A DNA stretch of 64,000 nucleotides from Micromonospora antibiotica (GCF_017599305.1 NZ_JAGFWR010000002.1:620001-684000); one strand, 5' to 3'; shown: positions 32,843-41,399, counted from the stretch's first letter. The notes: generated by a model from the letters alone, not told the origin. Made by a program: numbers and translations.

Positions 32843-33685
32843 TCAGGGCTTGCGGCCGAGTGCGCAGTACATGCTCACCTCGTCCACCGTGGGGCGGGGC
32901 TGTGGTTCGGCCTCGGCCCGCCAGCGGGCGACCGAGACGAAGCCGGGCTCGACCACCTCCAGGCCGTCGAAGAACCTGGCGAAGTCGTCCCGGCTGCGCA
33001 GGTTGATCCCGCCCGGCGGGTTGCCCGCCCGGGTCGTCTCCCGGGCGGCCTCGGCGACGTCCGGAGGAAGGTGGTCGTAGGTGGCGTGCGAGGCGGCCAG
33101 GTAACTGCCCGGCGGCAGTTCCGCGAGCAACCGGCGGACCACGGCGTACGGGTCCTCGGCCTCCCCCACGAAGTGGAGGATGGCCACCAGCATCAGGGCG
33201 ACCGGCTGCCCCAGGTCGAGGGTGCGCCGCAGCTCGGGGTGGTGCAGGATCTTCTCGGGTTCACGCAGGTCGGCGTCGATGTAGGCGGTCGCGCCCTCGG
33301 GCGAGCTGGTCAGCAGGGCACGGGCGTGGGCCAGCACGATCGGGTCGTTGTCGACGTAGACCACCCGGGACTGCGGGGCGACGGACTGGGCCACCTCGTG
33401 GGTGTTGTTCGCCGTCGGGATGCCGGTGCCGATGTCGAGGAACTGTCGGATGCCCGCCTCACGGGCCAGGTGGGCCACGGCCCGTTGCAGGAAGCGACGG
33501 TTCTCCAGGGCGGCGGTGCGGATGGTCGGGAAGGCCGCGGCCATGGCGTCGCCGGAGTCGCGGTCGGCCTGGAAGTTGTCCTTGCCACCGAGCCAGTAGT
33601 TGTAGCGGCGGGCCGGATGCGCCACCGAGGTGTCGATCCGGTCGCTGGGATGCTGGGCGGCGCCCGTCGGGGCATCGGTGGTCAC
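32843..33685 (-). CDS. SAM-dependent methyltransferase (DUF574 / methyltransferase_19 family)
   Basis: A 280-residue member of the actinobacterial family beginning DRIDTSVAHPARRYNYWLGGKDNF. FLDIGTGIPTANNTHEVAQ is the SAM-binding motif I, VYVDNDPIVLAHARALL motif II and YIDADLREPEKIL the third. GTG 33685 is chosen because GGAGG lies 5 bases upstream; ATG 33697 would use a poor site. The family is large in streptomycetes and relatives but its substrate is unknown. It follows the XRE regulator on the same strand, 106 bp away. Confidence 0.9.
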   Translation of the reverse strand: MTTDAPTGAAQHPSDRIDTSVAHPARRYNYWLGGKDNFQADRDSGDAMAAAFPTIRTAALENRRFLQRAVAHLAREAGIRQFLDIGTGIPTANNTHEVAQSVAPQSRVVYVDNDPIVLAHARALLTSSPEGATAYIDADLREPEKILHHPELRRTLDLGQPVALMLVAILHFVGEAEDPYAVVRRLLAELPPGSYLAASHATYDHLPPDVAEAARETTRAGNPPGGINLRSRDDFARFFDGLEVVEPGFVSVARWRAEAEPQPRPTVDEVSMYCALGRKP

Positions 33686-33791
33686 CGGGTCCTCCATGAC
33701 TGCGCGCCACCGGTCGATGGCGTCCGTCCACTGTCTGCGGTCCTGATCATCGTAGAGGCCGCCCCACCGCAGTGACGGGCCGGTGCGGTGG

Positions 33792-34679
33792 TCACTGCGG
33801 GTACAGCTCGTCACGCAGTCGGGCGAGGACCTCCGGTGTGCGCTCCGGCGGGGTGGCCTCGACGCAGAGGCGTTCCATCGCCGCCGCGTAGTAGTCCAGG
33901 TCTTCCCGCTTGTCGAGGTAGAGCGCACTGGTCAGCTGCTCGATGTAGACGATGTCGGGCAGGTCGTCGTCACCGAACCGCAGGATCGTGAACGCCCCGC
34001 CGGCCGCCGCGTGGCCACCGGCGTCGAACGGAATGACCTGCAACCGGATGTGCGGCGACCGGGTCGCCTCGATCAACGCGGTCAGCTGCCCCCGCATCAC
34101 CTGCGGGCCGCCGATCGGCCGGCGCAGGGCGGCCTCGTCGATCACCGCCCAGAGCTGCGGTGGGTCGGGGCGGTGCAGCACCTGCTGCCGCTGGACACGC
34201 AGCTCCACCCGGCGGTCGACCTCCTCGACCGCCGCGCCCCGGTGGCCGAGCAGGACCACCGCGCGGGCGTACTCCGGGGTCTGGAGCAGGCCGGGGACGA
34301 ACTGCACCTCGTAGCTGCGGATCAACGCGGCGGCGGCCTCCAGGCCCAGGTAGGACTGGAACCAGGTGGGCAGCACGTCGCCGTAGCGGTGCCACCAGCC
34401 GGGGCTGTTGGCGTCGCGGGCCAGCTTGAGCAGCGCGTCGCGGTCGGCGGCGGCGGTGACCCCGTAGAGGGTGAGCAGGTCGGCGACGTCCCGCTCCTTG
34501 AAGCCGACCCGGCCCAGCTCCATCCGGCTGATCTTCGACTCCGAGGAACGGATCTCCCAACCGGCACCCTCCCGCGTGACACCGCTGGCCTCCCGCAGCC
34601 GGCGCAGCTGCGCGCCGAGCAGCATCCGCAACACCGTGGGGCCGGTGGCCGGTCCCCCCTCGGCGGCAACCATCGTCAC
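33792..34679 (-). CDS. XRE-family regulator with DUF5753 domain
   Basis: A 295-residue protein. The HTH (AQLRRLREASGVTREGAGWEI, SSESKISRMELGR) is followed by a long DUF5753 domain with WWHRYGDVLPTWFQSYLGLEAAA, VPGLLQTPEYARA and YIEQLTSALYLD. This is the BldB/WhiJ-like regulator group that pairs with DUF397 proteins. GTG 34679 is used, with GGAGGGGC upstream (an ATG two codons later is the alternative). Its DUF397 partner is encoded just upstream. Confidence 0.93.
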   Translation of the reverse strand: MTMVAAEGGPATGPTVLRMLLGAQLRRLREASGVTREGAGWEIRSSESKISRMELGRVGFKERDVADLLTLYGVTAAADRDALLKLARDANSPGWWHRYGDVLPTWFQSYLGLEAAAALIRSYEVQFVPGLLQTPEYARAVVLLGHRGAAVEEVDRRVELRVQRQQVLHRPDPPQLWAVIDEAALRRPIGGPQVMRGQLTALIEATRSPHIRLQVIPFDAGGHAAAGGAFTILRFGDDDLPDIVYIEQLTSALYLDKREDLDYYAAAMERLCVEATPPERTPEVLARLRDELYPQ

Positions 34680-34791
34680 GTGCCCGCCCCTCCGCGCATG
34701 CCCATCCGTTCACGGTCCCCGGGCCCCCGCCCGACCGACGAGTAAGCATGCCATGGACCGTCGGTGAGATGAACATCCTCCGGACGGACAC

Positions 34792-34809
34792 GGTCCCGTG
34801 GGCGGGACC
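34792..34809 (-). terminator. Hairpin after the DUF397 gene
   Basis: GGTCCCG (34792-34798) and CGGGACC (34803-34809) form a 7-bp stem with a TGGG loop, 8 bp beyond the DUF397 stop on the minus strand. It would reduce read-through into the XRE gene. Confidence 0.7.
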
Positions 34810-34817
34810 ACCAGGTG

Positions 34818-35057
34818 TCAGTCGATCAGATGGTCGAAGTCGCCGTCGCGCGCGCCGAGGACGAATGCCGCTATCTCGTCCACCGTGTAGATCAGGGCCG
34901 GCCCCTCGGGGTGACGCGAGTTACGCATGGCGATGCCCGCCCCGCCGGGGAGTTCGGCCAACTCGACACAGTTGCCGCTGGGGTTGCTCCGCCGACTCTT
35001 CTCCCACCTCAGAGGGGGCAACTCGGTGGTGGGGACGCCGTTTTGAGGCTGCTGCAT
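34818..35057 (-). CDS. DUF397 domain protein
   Basis: A 79-residue protein with the DUF397 core WEKSRRSNPSGNCVELAELP and AIAMRNSRHPEGPALIYT.. followed by EIAAFVLGARDGDFDHLI. Such proteins act as partners of XRE/DUF5753 regulators in differentiation and antibiotic control (BldB/AbaA-orfD type). ATG 35057 is the best start; the ribosome site is weak (AGAAAGAC). It is placed before, not after, its regulator. Confidence 0.92.
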   Translation of the reverse strand: MQQPQNGVPTTELPPLRWEKSRRSNPSGNCVELAELPGGAGIAMRNSRHPEGPALIYTVDEIAAFVLGARDGDFDHLID

Positions 35058-35144
35058 GGGTGTCTTTCTGTCGGGGTTCGGACCCACTGTCGCAAGGGGA
35101 TGGTGCGGGGTTCGAGGGTGGTGCGACATCAGATCCGGCCGTGC

Positions 35145-35229
35145 TGCACGTGCATCTGCTATTGCATCTGCACCAGACAGCGAGCATGATAACGCACGTG
35201 CGCGGTACTTATCCGTTCACTTTGAGTGA
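35145..35229. promoter_or_regulatory. Operator-like palindromes in a divergent intergenic region
   Basis: Two perfect 10-bp palindromes share a GCACGTGC core: TGCACGTGCA (35145-35154) and CGCACGTGCG (35193-35202), 48 bp apart. Between them TGCATCTGC is directly repeated at 35151 and 35163 (12-bp spacing), and TCACTTTGAGTGA (35217-35229) is a further inverted repeat. The region is AT-richer than its surroundings and lies between the DUF397 (minus) and GGDEF (plus) genes. A plausible target of the neighbouring XRE regulator, unproven. Confidence 0.55.
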
Positions 35230-35322
35230 CCAGTCCCAGGGCGTTCACCTGGGAAAACGGCGATCCTGCGCGGCACGACGGCCGCCGCCCGGGTCGTACG
35301 CCGACACTGCGAGGGAGGACCC

Positions 35323-35973
35323 GTGCCGGATCCGTTGACCGTCGCGTCCGGCGTCTCCGCAGCCGGGGCCCTGGTCTCGGTGTGGCAGCTACGCCGCCGG
35401 GCGCTTGCGGCCGAGGCGGAACTGGAGCACCTCCAGGCCGAACTGGCCGCCGAACGGCACGCCGCCAGTCACGACCCGCTCACCGGGCTGCCCAACCGGC
35501 GGGCCTTCTACCGGCTGGCCGCCGCGCTGCTCACCGATGCCGGCGGGCAGCCCCTCATCGCGGTCGTCCTCGACCTCAACGACTTCAAACAGGTCAACGA
35601 CCGCTACGGGCACGCCGCCGGCGACCAGGTGCTGATCAGCGTCGCCCAACGGCTGGCCGCCTTCGCCGGCGACAACCTGGTCGCGCGGCTCGGCGGCGAC
35701 GAGTTCGCCGGCCTGCTGGCCAGCCCGTCGGTCGACCGGCGCTGGATCGACCACGCCACCCGTCGGCTCTGCGAGGCGCTGGCCGCCCCCATCCCGCTGG
35801 GCCCGTGCAGCGTCCGGGTCACCGCCTCGGTCGGGCTCGCCCCGGTCACCGGCCCCACCCAACTCGCCGACGCGCTGTGCCGGGCCGACGCCGCCATGTA
35901 CCGGGCGAAGGGTGTCACCAGCCGTCAGTCACCCCGGCAACTGCTCGACGTGGCCCGCCTCGCCGAGTGCTGA
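35323..35973 (+). CDS. GGDEF domain protein (probable diguanylate cyclase)
   Basis: A 216-residue protein with a short hydrophobic N-terminus (about 1-22), a helical linker and one GGDEF domain (about 50-205). DPLTGLPNRRAFY and LDLNDFKQVNDRYGH bind nucleotide and metal, and RLGGDEF is an intact active site. The product-inhibition site RxxD is absent (FAGDN at that place). It would make cyclic di-GMP, a developmental regulator in actinomycetes. GTG 35323 has GGGAGGA upstream. No PAS, GAF or EAL domain is attached. Confidence 0.9.
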   Translation: MPDPLTVASGVSAAGALVSVWQLRRRALAAEAELEHLQAELAAERHAASHDPLTGLPNRRAFYRLAAALLTDAGGQPLIAVVLDLNDFKQVNDRYGHAAGDQVLISVAQRLAAFAGDNLVARLGGDEFAGLLASPSVDRRWIDHATRRLCEALAAPIPLGPCSVRVTASVGLAPVTGPTQLADALCRADAAMYRAKGVTSRQSPRQLLDVARLAEC

Positions 35974-35999
35974 AACCCACCGCCGGGCGACGCCACCAC

Positions 36000-36019
36000 C
36001 GGCCGGGACGGCCCGGCCG
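36000..36019. terminator. 8-bp hairpin between convergent genes
   Basis: CGGCCGGG (36000-36007) and CCCGGCCG (36012-36019) pair perfectly with a 4-nt loop, between the GGDEF stop at 35973 and the PemK-like stop at 36038. Confidence 0.7.
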
Positions 36020-36037
36020 CAGCCACACCGGCAGGGC

Positions 36038-36532
36038 TCAACGCCAGCCGTAGCCGGCCCGCAACGCCTGTCCGACCCGGTCGAAACGGCCCCGGTCCAG
36101 CACCGCGCCCTCCCGGCGGATGCCGTCCTCCCGCATGGTGAGCACCCGGTCCAGGCGGACCCAGCTGGGCCGGGCGTCGCGGTCCCACTCCCCCGGGCCC
36201 AACGCCAGCCAGTGCCGCTGACCGTCGCGCTCACTCTGGCTGGAGAGCATCAACCCGAACAGGGTGCGGCTGGACCGGCCGACCACCAGCACCGGACGGT
36301 CCTTGCCCTGCTTCGGGTCGTCCTCGTAGGGGACCCAGGTCCAGACGATCTCCCCCGGGTCGGCCTGCCCGTCCGGCTCGGGGGCGTACGACAGCTCCCG
36401 CCGTTGCAGGGCGCTGACCTGCCGCCGCCGCGCCACCTGCGCCGGGATCGCAGCCGGGGTGCCCCGCCGCGCGCCGACCACGCCGGTCACCCGGCCGAGC
36501 CGGGTCGCCACGTTCCTCAACAGACCTGCCAC
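36038..36532 (-). CDS. PemK/MazF-like toxin-fold protein without visible antitoxin
   Basis: A 164-residue protein. The C-terminal about 110 residues match the PemK/MazF (type II toxin endoribonuclease) fold: GEIVWTWVPYEDDPKQGKDRPVLVVGR, then SWVRLDRVLTM and a closing GRFDRVGQALRAG helix. The N-terminal about 50 residues are basic and variable. No small antitoxin gene precedes it; the upstream gene is the ECF sigma factor (30-bp gap). It may be a domesticated, non-toxic member. Confidence 0.82.
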   Translation of the reverse strand: MAGLLRNVATRLGRVTGVVGARRGTPAAIPAQVARRRQVSALQRRELSYAPEPDGQADPGEIVWTWVPYEDDPKQGKDRPVLVVGRSSRTLFGLMLSSQSERDGQRHWLALGPGEWDRDARPSWVRLDRVLTMREDGIRREGAVLDRGRFDRVGQALRAGYGWR

Positions 36533-36562
36533 GGCGGGCAGCCTACCGCCGTCGCGCCCGGG

Positions 36563-37837
36563 TCACCCGCCGAGGGCGTCGACCTTGCGTAGCAGCACCG
36601 CCCGCTCCCGGACGTTGCGGCACAACCGGGCCGCGAACTCCAGCTCCGCCCGGGCCTCGGCGCTGCGGCCGAGCCGGGCGAGCAGCTCGCCCCGCACGCT
36701 GGGCAACAGGTGGGACCCGGCCAGTCGCCCCCCGGCGGCCACCTCGTCCACCAGGGACAACGCCTGCTGCGGGCCGTCGGCCATCGCCACGGCCACGGCC
36801 CGGTTCAGCTCGACGACCGGCGACGGCGCCACCCGGCCGAGCGCCTCGTAGAGCAGCACCACCCGGGCCCAGTCGGTGCGCTCCACCGAGGGGGCACCGG
36901 CGTGGCAGGCGGCGATCGACGCCTGCAGGCCGTACGGGCCGAGGCCTCGCCCCAGCGCCACCACCCGGCCGAGCGCCGCCGTCCCCCGCCGGATCGCCGA
37001 CCGGTCCCACCGCCGCCGGTCCTGGTCCGCCAGCAGCACCGCCGCACCGTCGGCGTCGACCCGGGCCGGGAACCGGGCGGCGGTCAGCTCGCACAGGGCG
37101 AGCAGTCCGTGCACCTCCGGCTCGGCGGGCAGCAACGCGGCGAGCGTCCGGGCCAACCGGATCGCCTCGTACGCCAGGTCGGGGCGGAGCAGCTCGTCGC
37201 CGGCCGTCGCCGTCGACCCCTCGGTGAAGATCACATAGAGCACGCCCAGGACCCCGCCGAGGCGTTCCCGCCGCTGCGGCGGCTCGGGCAGGGCGAACGG
37301 CACCCGCGCGGCGGCGATCGTCTTCTTCGCCCGGGTGATCCGCGCCTGCACGGTGGGCACCGGCACCAGCAGCGCCCGGGCGATCTCCTCGCTGGACAGG
37401 CCACCGACCACCCGTAGCGTCAGCGCCAGCCGGGCCTCGGGGGCCAGCACCGGATGACACGCCACGAACATCAGCGCGAGGACGTCGTCGTCGACCCGGT
37501 CCGGGTCCCACGGCAGGTCCCCGTCCCCGGACGACGGTTCGGCGAGCTGGCCGGCGAGCACCGCGTACCGGTCGTCCAGCGCCGCCCGGCGGCGGAACGC
37601 GTCGACCGCCCGCCGCCGGGCGGCGGTGAGCAGCCAGCCCACCGGGTTCGCCGGCACCCCGTCGCGCGCCCAACCGACCAGCGCCTGCGCCACCGCCTCC
37701 TGGGCGACGTCCTCGGCGAGCGCGAAGTCGCCGGTGTAGCGGGCCAGCGCGCCGACGATCCGGGCCGACTCGATGCGCCAGAGCGTCTCGACGGCCCGCC
37801 GGGCGGCCTCGGCACCCGGCGGGTCGTCGGTGGGCAC
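36563..37837 (-). CDS. ECF sigma factor with C-terminal TPR-like extension (ECF42 type)
   Basis: A 424-residue RNA polymerase sigma-70 family member. Sigma-2 (about 25-95, YTGDFALAEDVAQEAVAQAL) and sigma-4 (about 130-190, VVGGLSSEEIARALLVPVPTVQARITRAKK) are followed by about 230 residues of helical repeats (from about 195), as in the ECF42 group (formerly sigma factors with DUF6596). This group is characteristically encoded beside a YciI/DGPF protein, exactly as here, and has no anti-sigma gene. GTG 37837 lies 5 bp after the YciI stop. The extension is thought to control activity. Confidence 0.9.
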   Translation of the reverse strand: MPTDDPPGAEAARRAVETLWRIESARIVGALARYTGDFALAEDVAQEAVAQALVGWARDGVPANPVGWLLTAARRRAVDAFRRRAALDDRYAVLAGQLAEPSSGDGDLPWDPDRVDDDVLALMFVACHPVLAPEARLALTLRVVGGLSSEEIARALLVPVPTVQARITRAKKTIAAARVPFALPEPPQRRERLGGVLGVLYVIFTEGSTATAGDELLRPDLAYEAIRLARTLAALLPAEPEVHGLLALCELTAARFPARVDADGAAVLLADQDRRRWDRSAIRRGTAALGRVVALGRGLGPYGLQASIAACHAGAPSVERTDWARVVLLYEALGRVAPSPVVELNRAVAVAMADGPQQALSLVDEVAAGGRLAGSHLLPSVRGELLARLGRSAEARAELEFAARLCRNVRERAVLLRKVDALGG

Positions 37838-37842
37838 GGTGC

Positions 37843-38262
37843 TCAGAGCTGGCCGGTCCGCTCGCGCCACGCCCGCTCCCTGACGACGAACTCGTTGTCC
37901 TGCGGGAACTCGTCGATGCCCGGCACCCGCCGGACCTCGCACCTGCTGCCGCTGACCGCCGGCATCCGCCGGGCCCACTCGACGGCCTCCTCCTTCGACG
38001 CCACGTCGAGCAGGTAGAAGCCGCCGAACAGCTCCTTCGTCTCGCCGTACGGGCCGTCGGTGACGACCGGGGTCTCCCCGCTGTAGTCGACCACCACGCC
38101 CTGCGCCGGGTCCTCCAGGCCCTCGGCGGCCACCAGCACGCCCGCGCGGATCAACTCGTCGTTGAACCGTCCCATCGTCTCCAGCATCTCCTCGAAGGGG
38201 ATCTTCATCATCGTCGCCAGGGACTCGTCGGTGTTCCGCATGATCAGCATGTACTTGGCCAT
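37843..38262 (-). CDS. YciI (DGPF) family protein
   Basis: A 139-residue YCII-related protein with the DGPF-type motif TDGPYGETKELFGG and opening KYMLIMRN. Its fold is a ferredoxin-like barrel; the natural role is unclear, though some members bind small ligands. ATG 38262 has GAGGAGC upstream. Co-transcribed with the ECF42 sigma factor. Confidence 0.92.
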   Translation of the reverse strand: MAKYMLIMRNTDESLATMMKIPFEEMLETMGRFNDELIRAGVLVAAEGLEDPAQGVVVDYSGETPVVTDGPYGETKELFGGFYLLDVASKEEAVEWARRMPAVSGSRCEVRRVPGIDEFPQDNEFVVRERAWRERTGQL

Positions 38263-38360
38263 CGTCGTCGCTCCTCGTCGTCGGGTCGCCGTTCGACCCG
38301 CTCACCCTCTGGTCGAACGGGAACCGGGCGGGATCGACACGACCGTCCGGTCAATTTTCG

Positions 38361-39245
38361 TCAGGCCGGCCGCCGGGCCAGCACCAGGGTGGTCCGCAGG
38401 TCGAGGGTGACGGTGCCGCCGAAGCCGTCGACGGCGGCACCGATCGCCGTGAGGACCCGCTCCCGCTGCCGCGGTGGGCGGCGCAGCTGCGGCGAGAAGG
38501 TGCCGACGAGACGCTGGTACTGCGCCGTGGTCAGCGGCACCGCCCGGCGGAACGCGGTCGACCGGACGTCGGTGAACAGTCCACTGCCGGTGATGTCGGC
38601 GTGGAACCAGTCCTCCGGCTGGTCGTGGTGCGGCACCGGGTCGACCGACTCGAACGCCGCCCGGATCGCCGCCGACTGGGCCGGGTCGACGTAGTCGTAG
38701 CGGTGGGCGAAGACGGCCAGGGTGCCGCCGGGGGTCAGCGCGTCGTGGGCCCGCCGGTTGCGGGTGGCCGGGTCGAGCCAGTGCCAGGCCAACGCGCACG
38801 ACAACAGGGGCACGCCGGCCGGGGGCGGCGACCACTGCTCGAATCGGGCCACCACCACCTCGACGTCGGGGAACCGGGCGGCCAGCACCGCCGCCATCCG
38901 CGCGTCCGGCTCGACACAGGTCACCCGGGTCCGCCCCGGCGCGGCCCGGTCCACGTCGGTCCGGCCGGCGCCGACCGGGCCGGGGCGCGACGGTCCGGTC
39001 GATCCCGGCCCCACGACGCCCGGCCCCACGACGCCCGGCGCCGGCCGGGCCGGGCCGGCGGCGGCGGCAGCGAGGTCGCGCAGCAGCGAGGTGGCCAGGC
39101 CGGTGCCCGCGCCGACCTCGACCAGCCGGGTGGGTGGTCCGCCGTGATAGGCGAGGATGGTGGCGGCGAGGGCGGCCGGGTAGCCCGGCCGGATCTCGTC
39201 GTAGTCGCCCGCCACCTCACCGAAGAGCTCCGCCATGATCGCCAT
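38361..39245 (-). CDS. Class I SAM-dependent methyltransferase
   Basis: A 294-residue protein of the methyltransferase_11/25 type. LVEVGAGTGLATSLLRDL is motif I, VTCVEPDARMAAVLAARFP motif II and LSCALAWHWLDPATRN motif IV. Between motifs I and II is a low-complexity insert of about 45 residues (GVVGPGVVGPG..), caused in part by a 15-bp tandem duplication at 39006-39035. ATG 39245 is used; ATG 39236 is the alternative. The target is unknown. It diverges from the Nudix gene with 45 bp between. Confidence 0.88.
   Translation of the reverse strand: MAIMAELFGEVAGDYDEIRPGYPAALAATILAYHGGPPTRLVEVGAGTGLATSLLRDLAAAAAGPARPAPGVVGPGVVGPGSTGPSRPGPVGAGRTDVDRAAPGRTRVTCVEPDARMAAVLAARFPDVEVVVARFEQWSPPPAGVPLLSCALAWHWLDPATRNRRAHDALTPGGTLAVFAHRYDYVDPAQSAAIRAAFESVDPVPHHDQPEDWFHADITGSGLFTDVRSTAFRRAVPLTTAQYQRLVGTFSPQLRRPPRQRERVLTAIGAAVDGFGGTVTLDLRTTLVLARRPA
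39006..39039 (-). repeat. 15-bp in-frame tandem duplication in a methyltransferase gene
   Basis: CGGCCCCACGACGCC occurs at 39006-39020 and again at 39021-39035, followed by CGG. It keeps the reading frame and encodes duplicated GVVGP in a loop between conserved motifs, so it is probably tolerated slippage. Confidence 0.9.
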
Positions 39246-39290
39246 CGTCGCACCGCCGCCGCCCCGACGGTGCCCCGTCGAGGGAGGCCC

Positions 39291-39806
39291 ATGACCGAAC
39301 TGCCCCGGGACCTGCCGGTCATCGAACGCACCGCCGTCCGGCTGGTGGTCCGCGACCTCGACGGCCTGATCCTGCTGTTCCACACCCGCGACCCGGAACA
39401 CCCCCGGCTGGGCACCTGGTGGGAGCTGCCCGGCGGGGGCGTCGACCCCGGCGAGACGTACCCCGAGACCGCCCTGCGCGAACTGCGGGAGGAGACCGGG
39501 TTCGTCGTCGCCGCCGCGCAGCTCGGCCCGCCCACCTGGCGGCGGCGGGCCAGTTTCATCCACCGCCGGTTGCGCCACGTCCAGGACGAGGTGGTGCTGA
39601 CGGTACGCCTCGACGCCGCCGCCCCGGACATCGACGGCGCCGACCGGCTCGACTACGAGGTGGAGGACTACTTCGGGTTCCGCTGGTGGCCGCCCGACGA
39701 GATCGTCACCAGCACCGCCCGGTTCTATCCGGGCCGGCTGCCCGAGCTGCTCACCGGTTTCCTCGCCGGCGAGCAGATCGACGAACCGTTCGAACTGTGG
39801 TCCTGA
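39291..39806 (+). CDS. Nudix hydrolase
   Basis: A 171-residue Nudix protein. The box GGGVDPGETYPETALRELREETGF fits Gx5Ex7REUxEExGU, with the metal-binding Glu residues intact. RFYPGRLPELL and a Trp-rich segment follow. It hydrolyses a nucleoside diphosphate linked to another group; specificity is not readable. ATG 39291 has GGGAGG upstream. Confidence 0.92.
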   Translation: MTELPRDLPVIERTAVRLVVRDLDGLILLFHTRDPEHPRLGTWWELPGGGVDPGETYPETALRELREETGFVVAAAQLGPPTWRRRASFIHRRLRHVQDEVVLTVRLDAAAPDIDGADRLDYEVEDYFGFRWWPPDEIVTSTARFYPGRLPELLTGFLAGEQIDEPFELWS

Positions 39807-39846
39807 CCGGGGTGCCGCGGGCGCGAACGGTGGGCACAGTGGGGGC

Positions 39847-41229
39847 ATGACGACGATCCCGTACACCCCACTGGCCCGGTACGCCGCCCGGCTGCACGCC
39901 GAACTCGGCGACCGGCACCACGTCGCCTCCCCGCTCGGTGCCTGGCTGCTGCTGGCGCTCGCCGCGCCGGCCGCCACCGGCGCGGTCCGGGCCGAGCTGG
40001 CCGAGGTGTTGGGCGTCGACGGGGAGGCCGCCGCGGCGACGGCCGCCGCCCTGTTGGACCACCCGCACCCGCTGGTGCCGTCGGCCACCGCGCTCTGGCA
40101 CCGCCCCGGCGCGGACACCGGGAAGCTCGCCGGCTGGACCGACGGACTGCCCCGGGCCACCGCCAGCGGGCCGCTGCCCGACCAGGCGGGCCTGGACGCC
40201 TGGGCCCGCGAGCACACCCTGGGGCTGATCGACCGGTTCCCGCTGACCGTCTCCCCCCGGGTGCTGCTGGCGCTGGCCGGCGCCCTCGCCACCCGGATCT
40301 CCTGGGCCACCCCGTTCGACCTGGTGCCCGGCGCGATGCTCGGCCCGGGCGCGGCGGACCTGCCCGGCGACGAACGCCGACCGGGCACGGTACCCCGCCC
40401 CGACCAGGCGCACGGGCCGGCCGGGCCGGGGGGCGACGCCGGCCCCGGGCACCGGCCGGCCGGGCCGGCGGGGTCCGCCGACCGGGGTGCCCCGGACAGC
40501 GGGTGGGCCGGGCGGCTGGCCCGGGCGCTGCGCAGCCCGGAACACGGGCACCGGGTCTGGATCGCGGCGACCGGACCGGCCGGTGACGTCGCCGTACACG
40601 CCGCCGGCGCGGTGGAACGCGACGGGGCCGGGCTGCTGGTGCTCTCGGTGCTCGCCGACCCGGCGGTCCCCCCGGCCGACGTGCTCGCCGCCGGCTACGC
40701 GCTGGCCGGCGCGGCGGTGGACGGGGAACCGGGCCGGCGGTCGCTGTTCGACCTGCCGCTGGGAGTGGGACCGCTCGGGACGCTGCGCGAGGAATCGGTG
40801 CGCACCGCCGCCAGAGGCGGCCGGGAGGAACGCCACCGGGCGGTGCTGCCCTGCTGGTCGGCGCACGACGAACACGACCTGACCGCCCCCGGGTTGGGGT
40901 TCGCGGCGGTGGGGCGGGCGCTGGGTGGGCTGCTCGGCATCGACGTGGGCGTCGAGGCCCGACAGGCGACGGTTGCCCACTACGGCCGGTACGGCTTCGA
41001 GGCCGCCGCCGTGACCGGGGCGTTCGCCCTGACCAGCCTCCCACCGGAGGGGGTCCGGCGGACCGCCGAGCTGCGGTTCGGGCACCCGTACGCGGTGCTG
41101 GCGGTGGCCACCGACCACCGGGACGGGGAACCCGGGCCGTGGCACGGGCTGCCGGTCTTCTCCGCCTGGGTGGCCGAGCCCCGGGAACCGTCGGACACCG
41201 ACCTCGTCGACCCGGTCGAGTCCTGGTGA
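39847..41229 (+). CDS. Serpin-like protein of uncertain function
   Basis: A 460-residue soluble protein without signal peptide. It has serpin-like landmarks: ASPLGAWLLLALAAPAATGAVRAELAEVLG near the N-terminus (helix B/D region) and RRTAELRFGHPYAVLAVATDHRDGEPGPWHGLPVFSAWV at the C-terminus (the strand that follows a reactive loop). About 40 residues (176-215) are Gly/Pro/Ala-rich insert. No convincing reactive-centre loop is visible, so inhibitor activity is doubtful. Follows the Nudix gene by 40 bp and faces the biosynthetic cluster. Confidence 0.6.
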   Translation: MTTIPYTPLARYAARLHAELGDRHHVASPLGAWLLLALAAPAATGAVRAELAEVLGVDGEAAAATAAALLDHPHPLVPSATALWHRPGADTGKLAGWTDGLPRATASGPLPDQAGLDAWAREHTLGLIDRFPLTVSPRVLLALAGALATRISWATPFDLVPGAMLGPGAADLPGDERRPGTVPRPDQAHGPAGPGGDAGPGHRPAGPAGSADRGAPDSGWAGRLARALRSPEHGHRVWIAATGPAGDVAVHAAGAVERDGAGLLVLSVLADPAVPPADVLAAGYALAGAAVDGEPGRRSLFDLPLGVGPLGTLREESVRTAARGGREERHRAVLPCWSAHDEHDLTAPGLGFAAVGRALGGLLGIDVGVEARQATVAHYGRYGFEAAAVTGAFALTSLPPEGVRRTAELRFGHPYAVLAVATDHRDGEPGPWHGLPVFSAWVAEPREPSDTDLVDPVESW

Positions 41230-41359
41230 CCGGCGTCGACCGGCTCTGACCGGCGTCGGCGCTGCCGAGATCCGGCGGCGGCGACCAGGCCCGACCGCGA
41301 CGTTCGTCCCCGAGGCGGCACCGTCCCCGGGGACCCGCCGCGGTCGGGGGTCCCGCGCT

Positions 41360-41394
41360 CGCGCGGGCACGACGGGTGTCGCCGTGCCCGCGCG
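41360..41394. terminator. 12-bp hairpin closing the biosynthetic cluster
   Basis: CGCGCGGGCACG (41360-41371) pairs perfectly with CGTGCCCGCGCG (41383-41394), loop 11 nt. It ends 5 bp from the stop of the last NRPS gene and also serves the facing serpin-like gene. CCCGCG/CGCGGG at 41353-41366 offers an overlapping alternative stem. Confidence 0.85.
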
Positions 41395-41399
41395 GGTGT

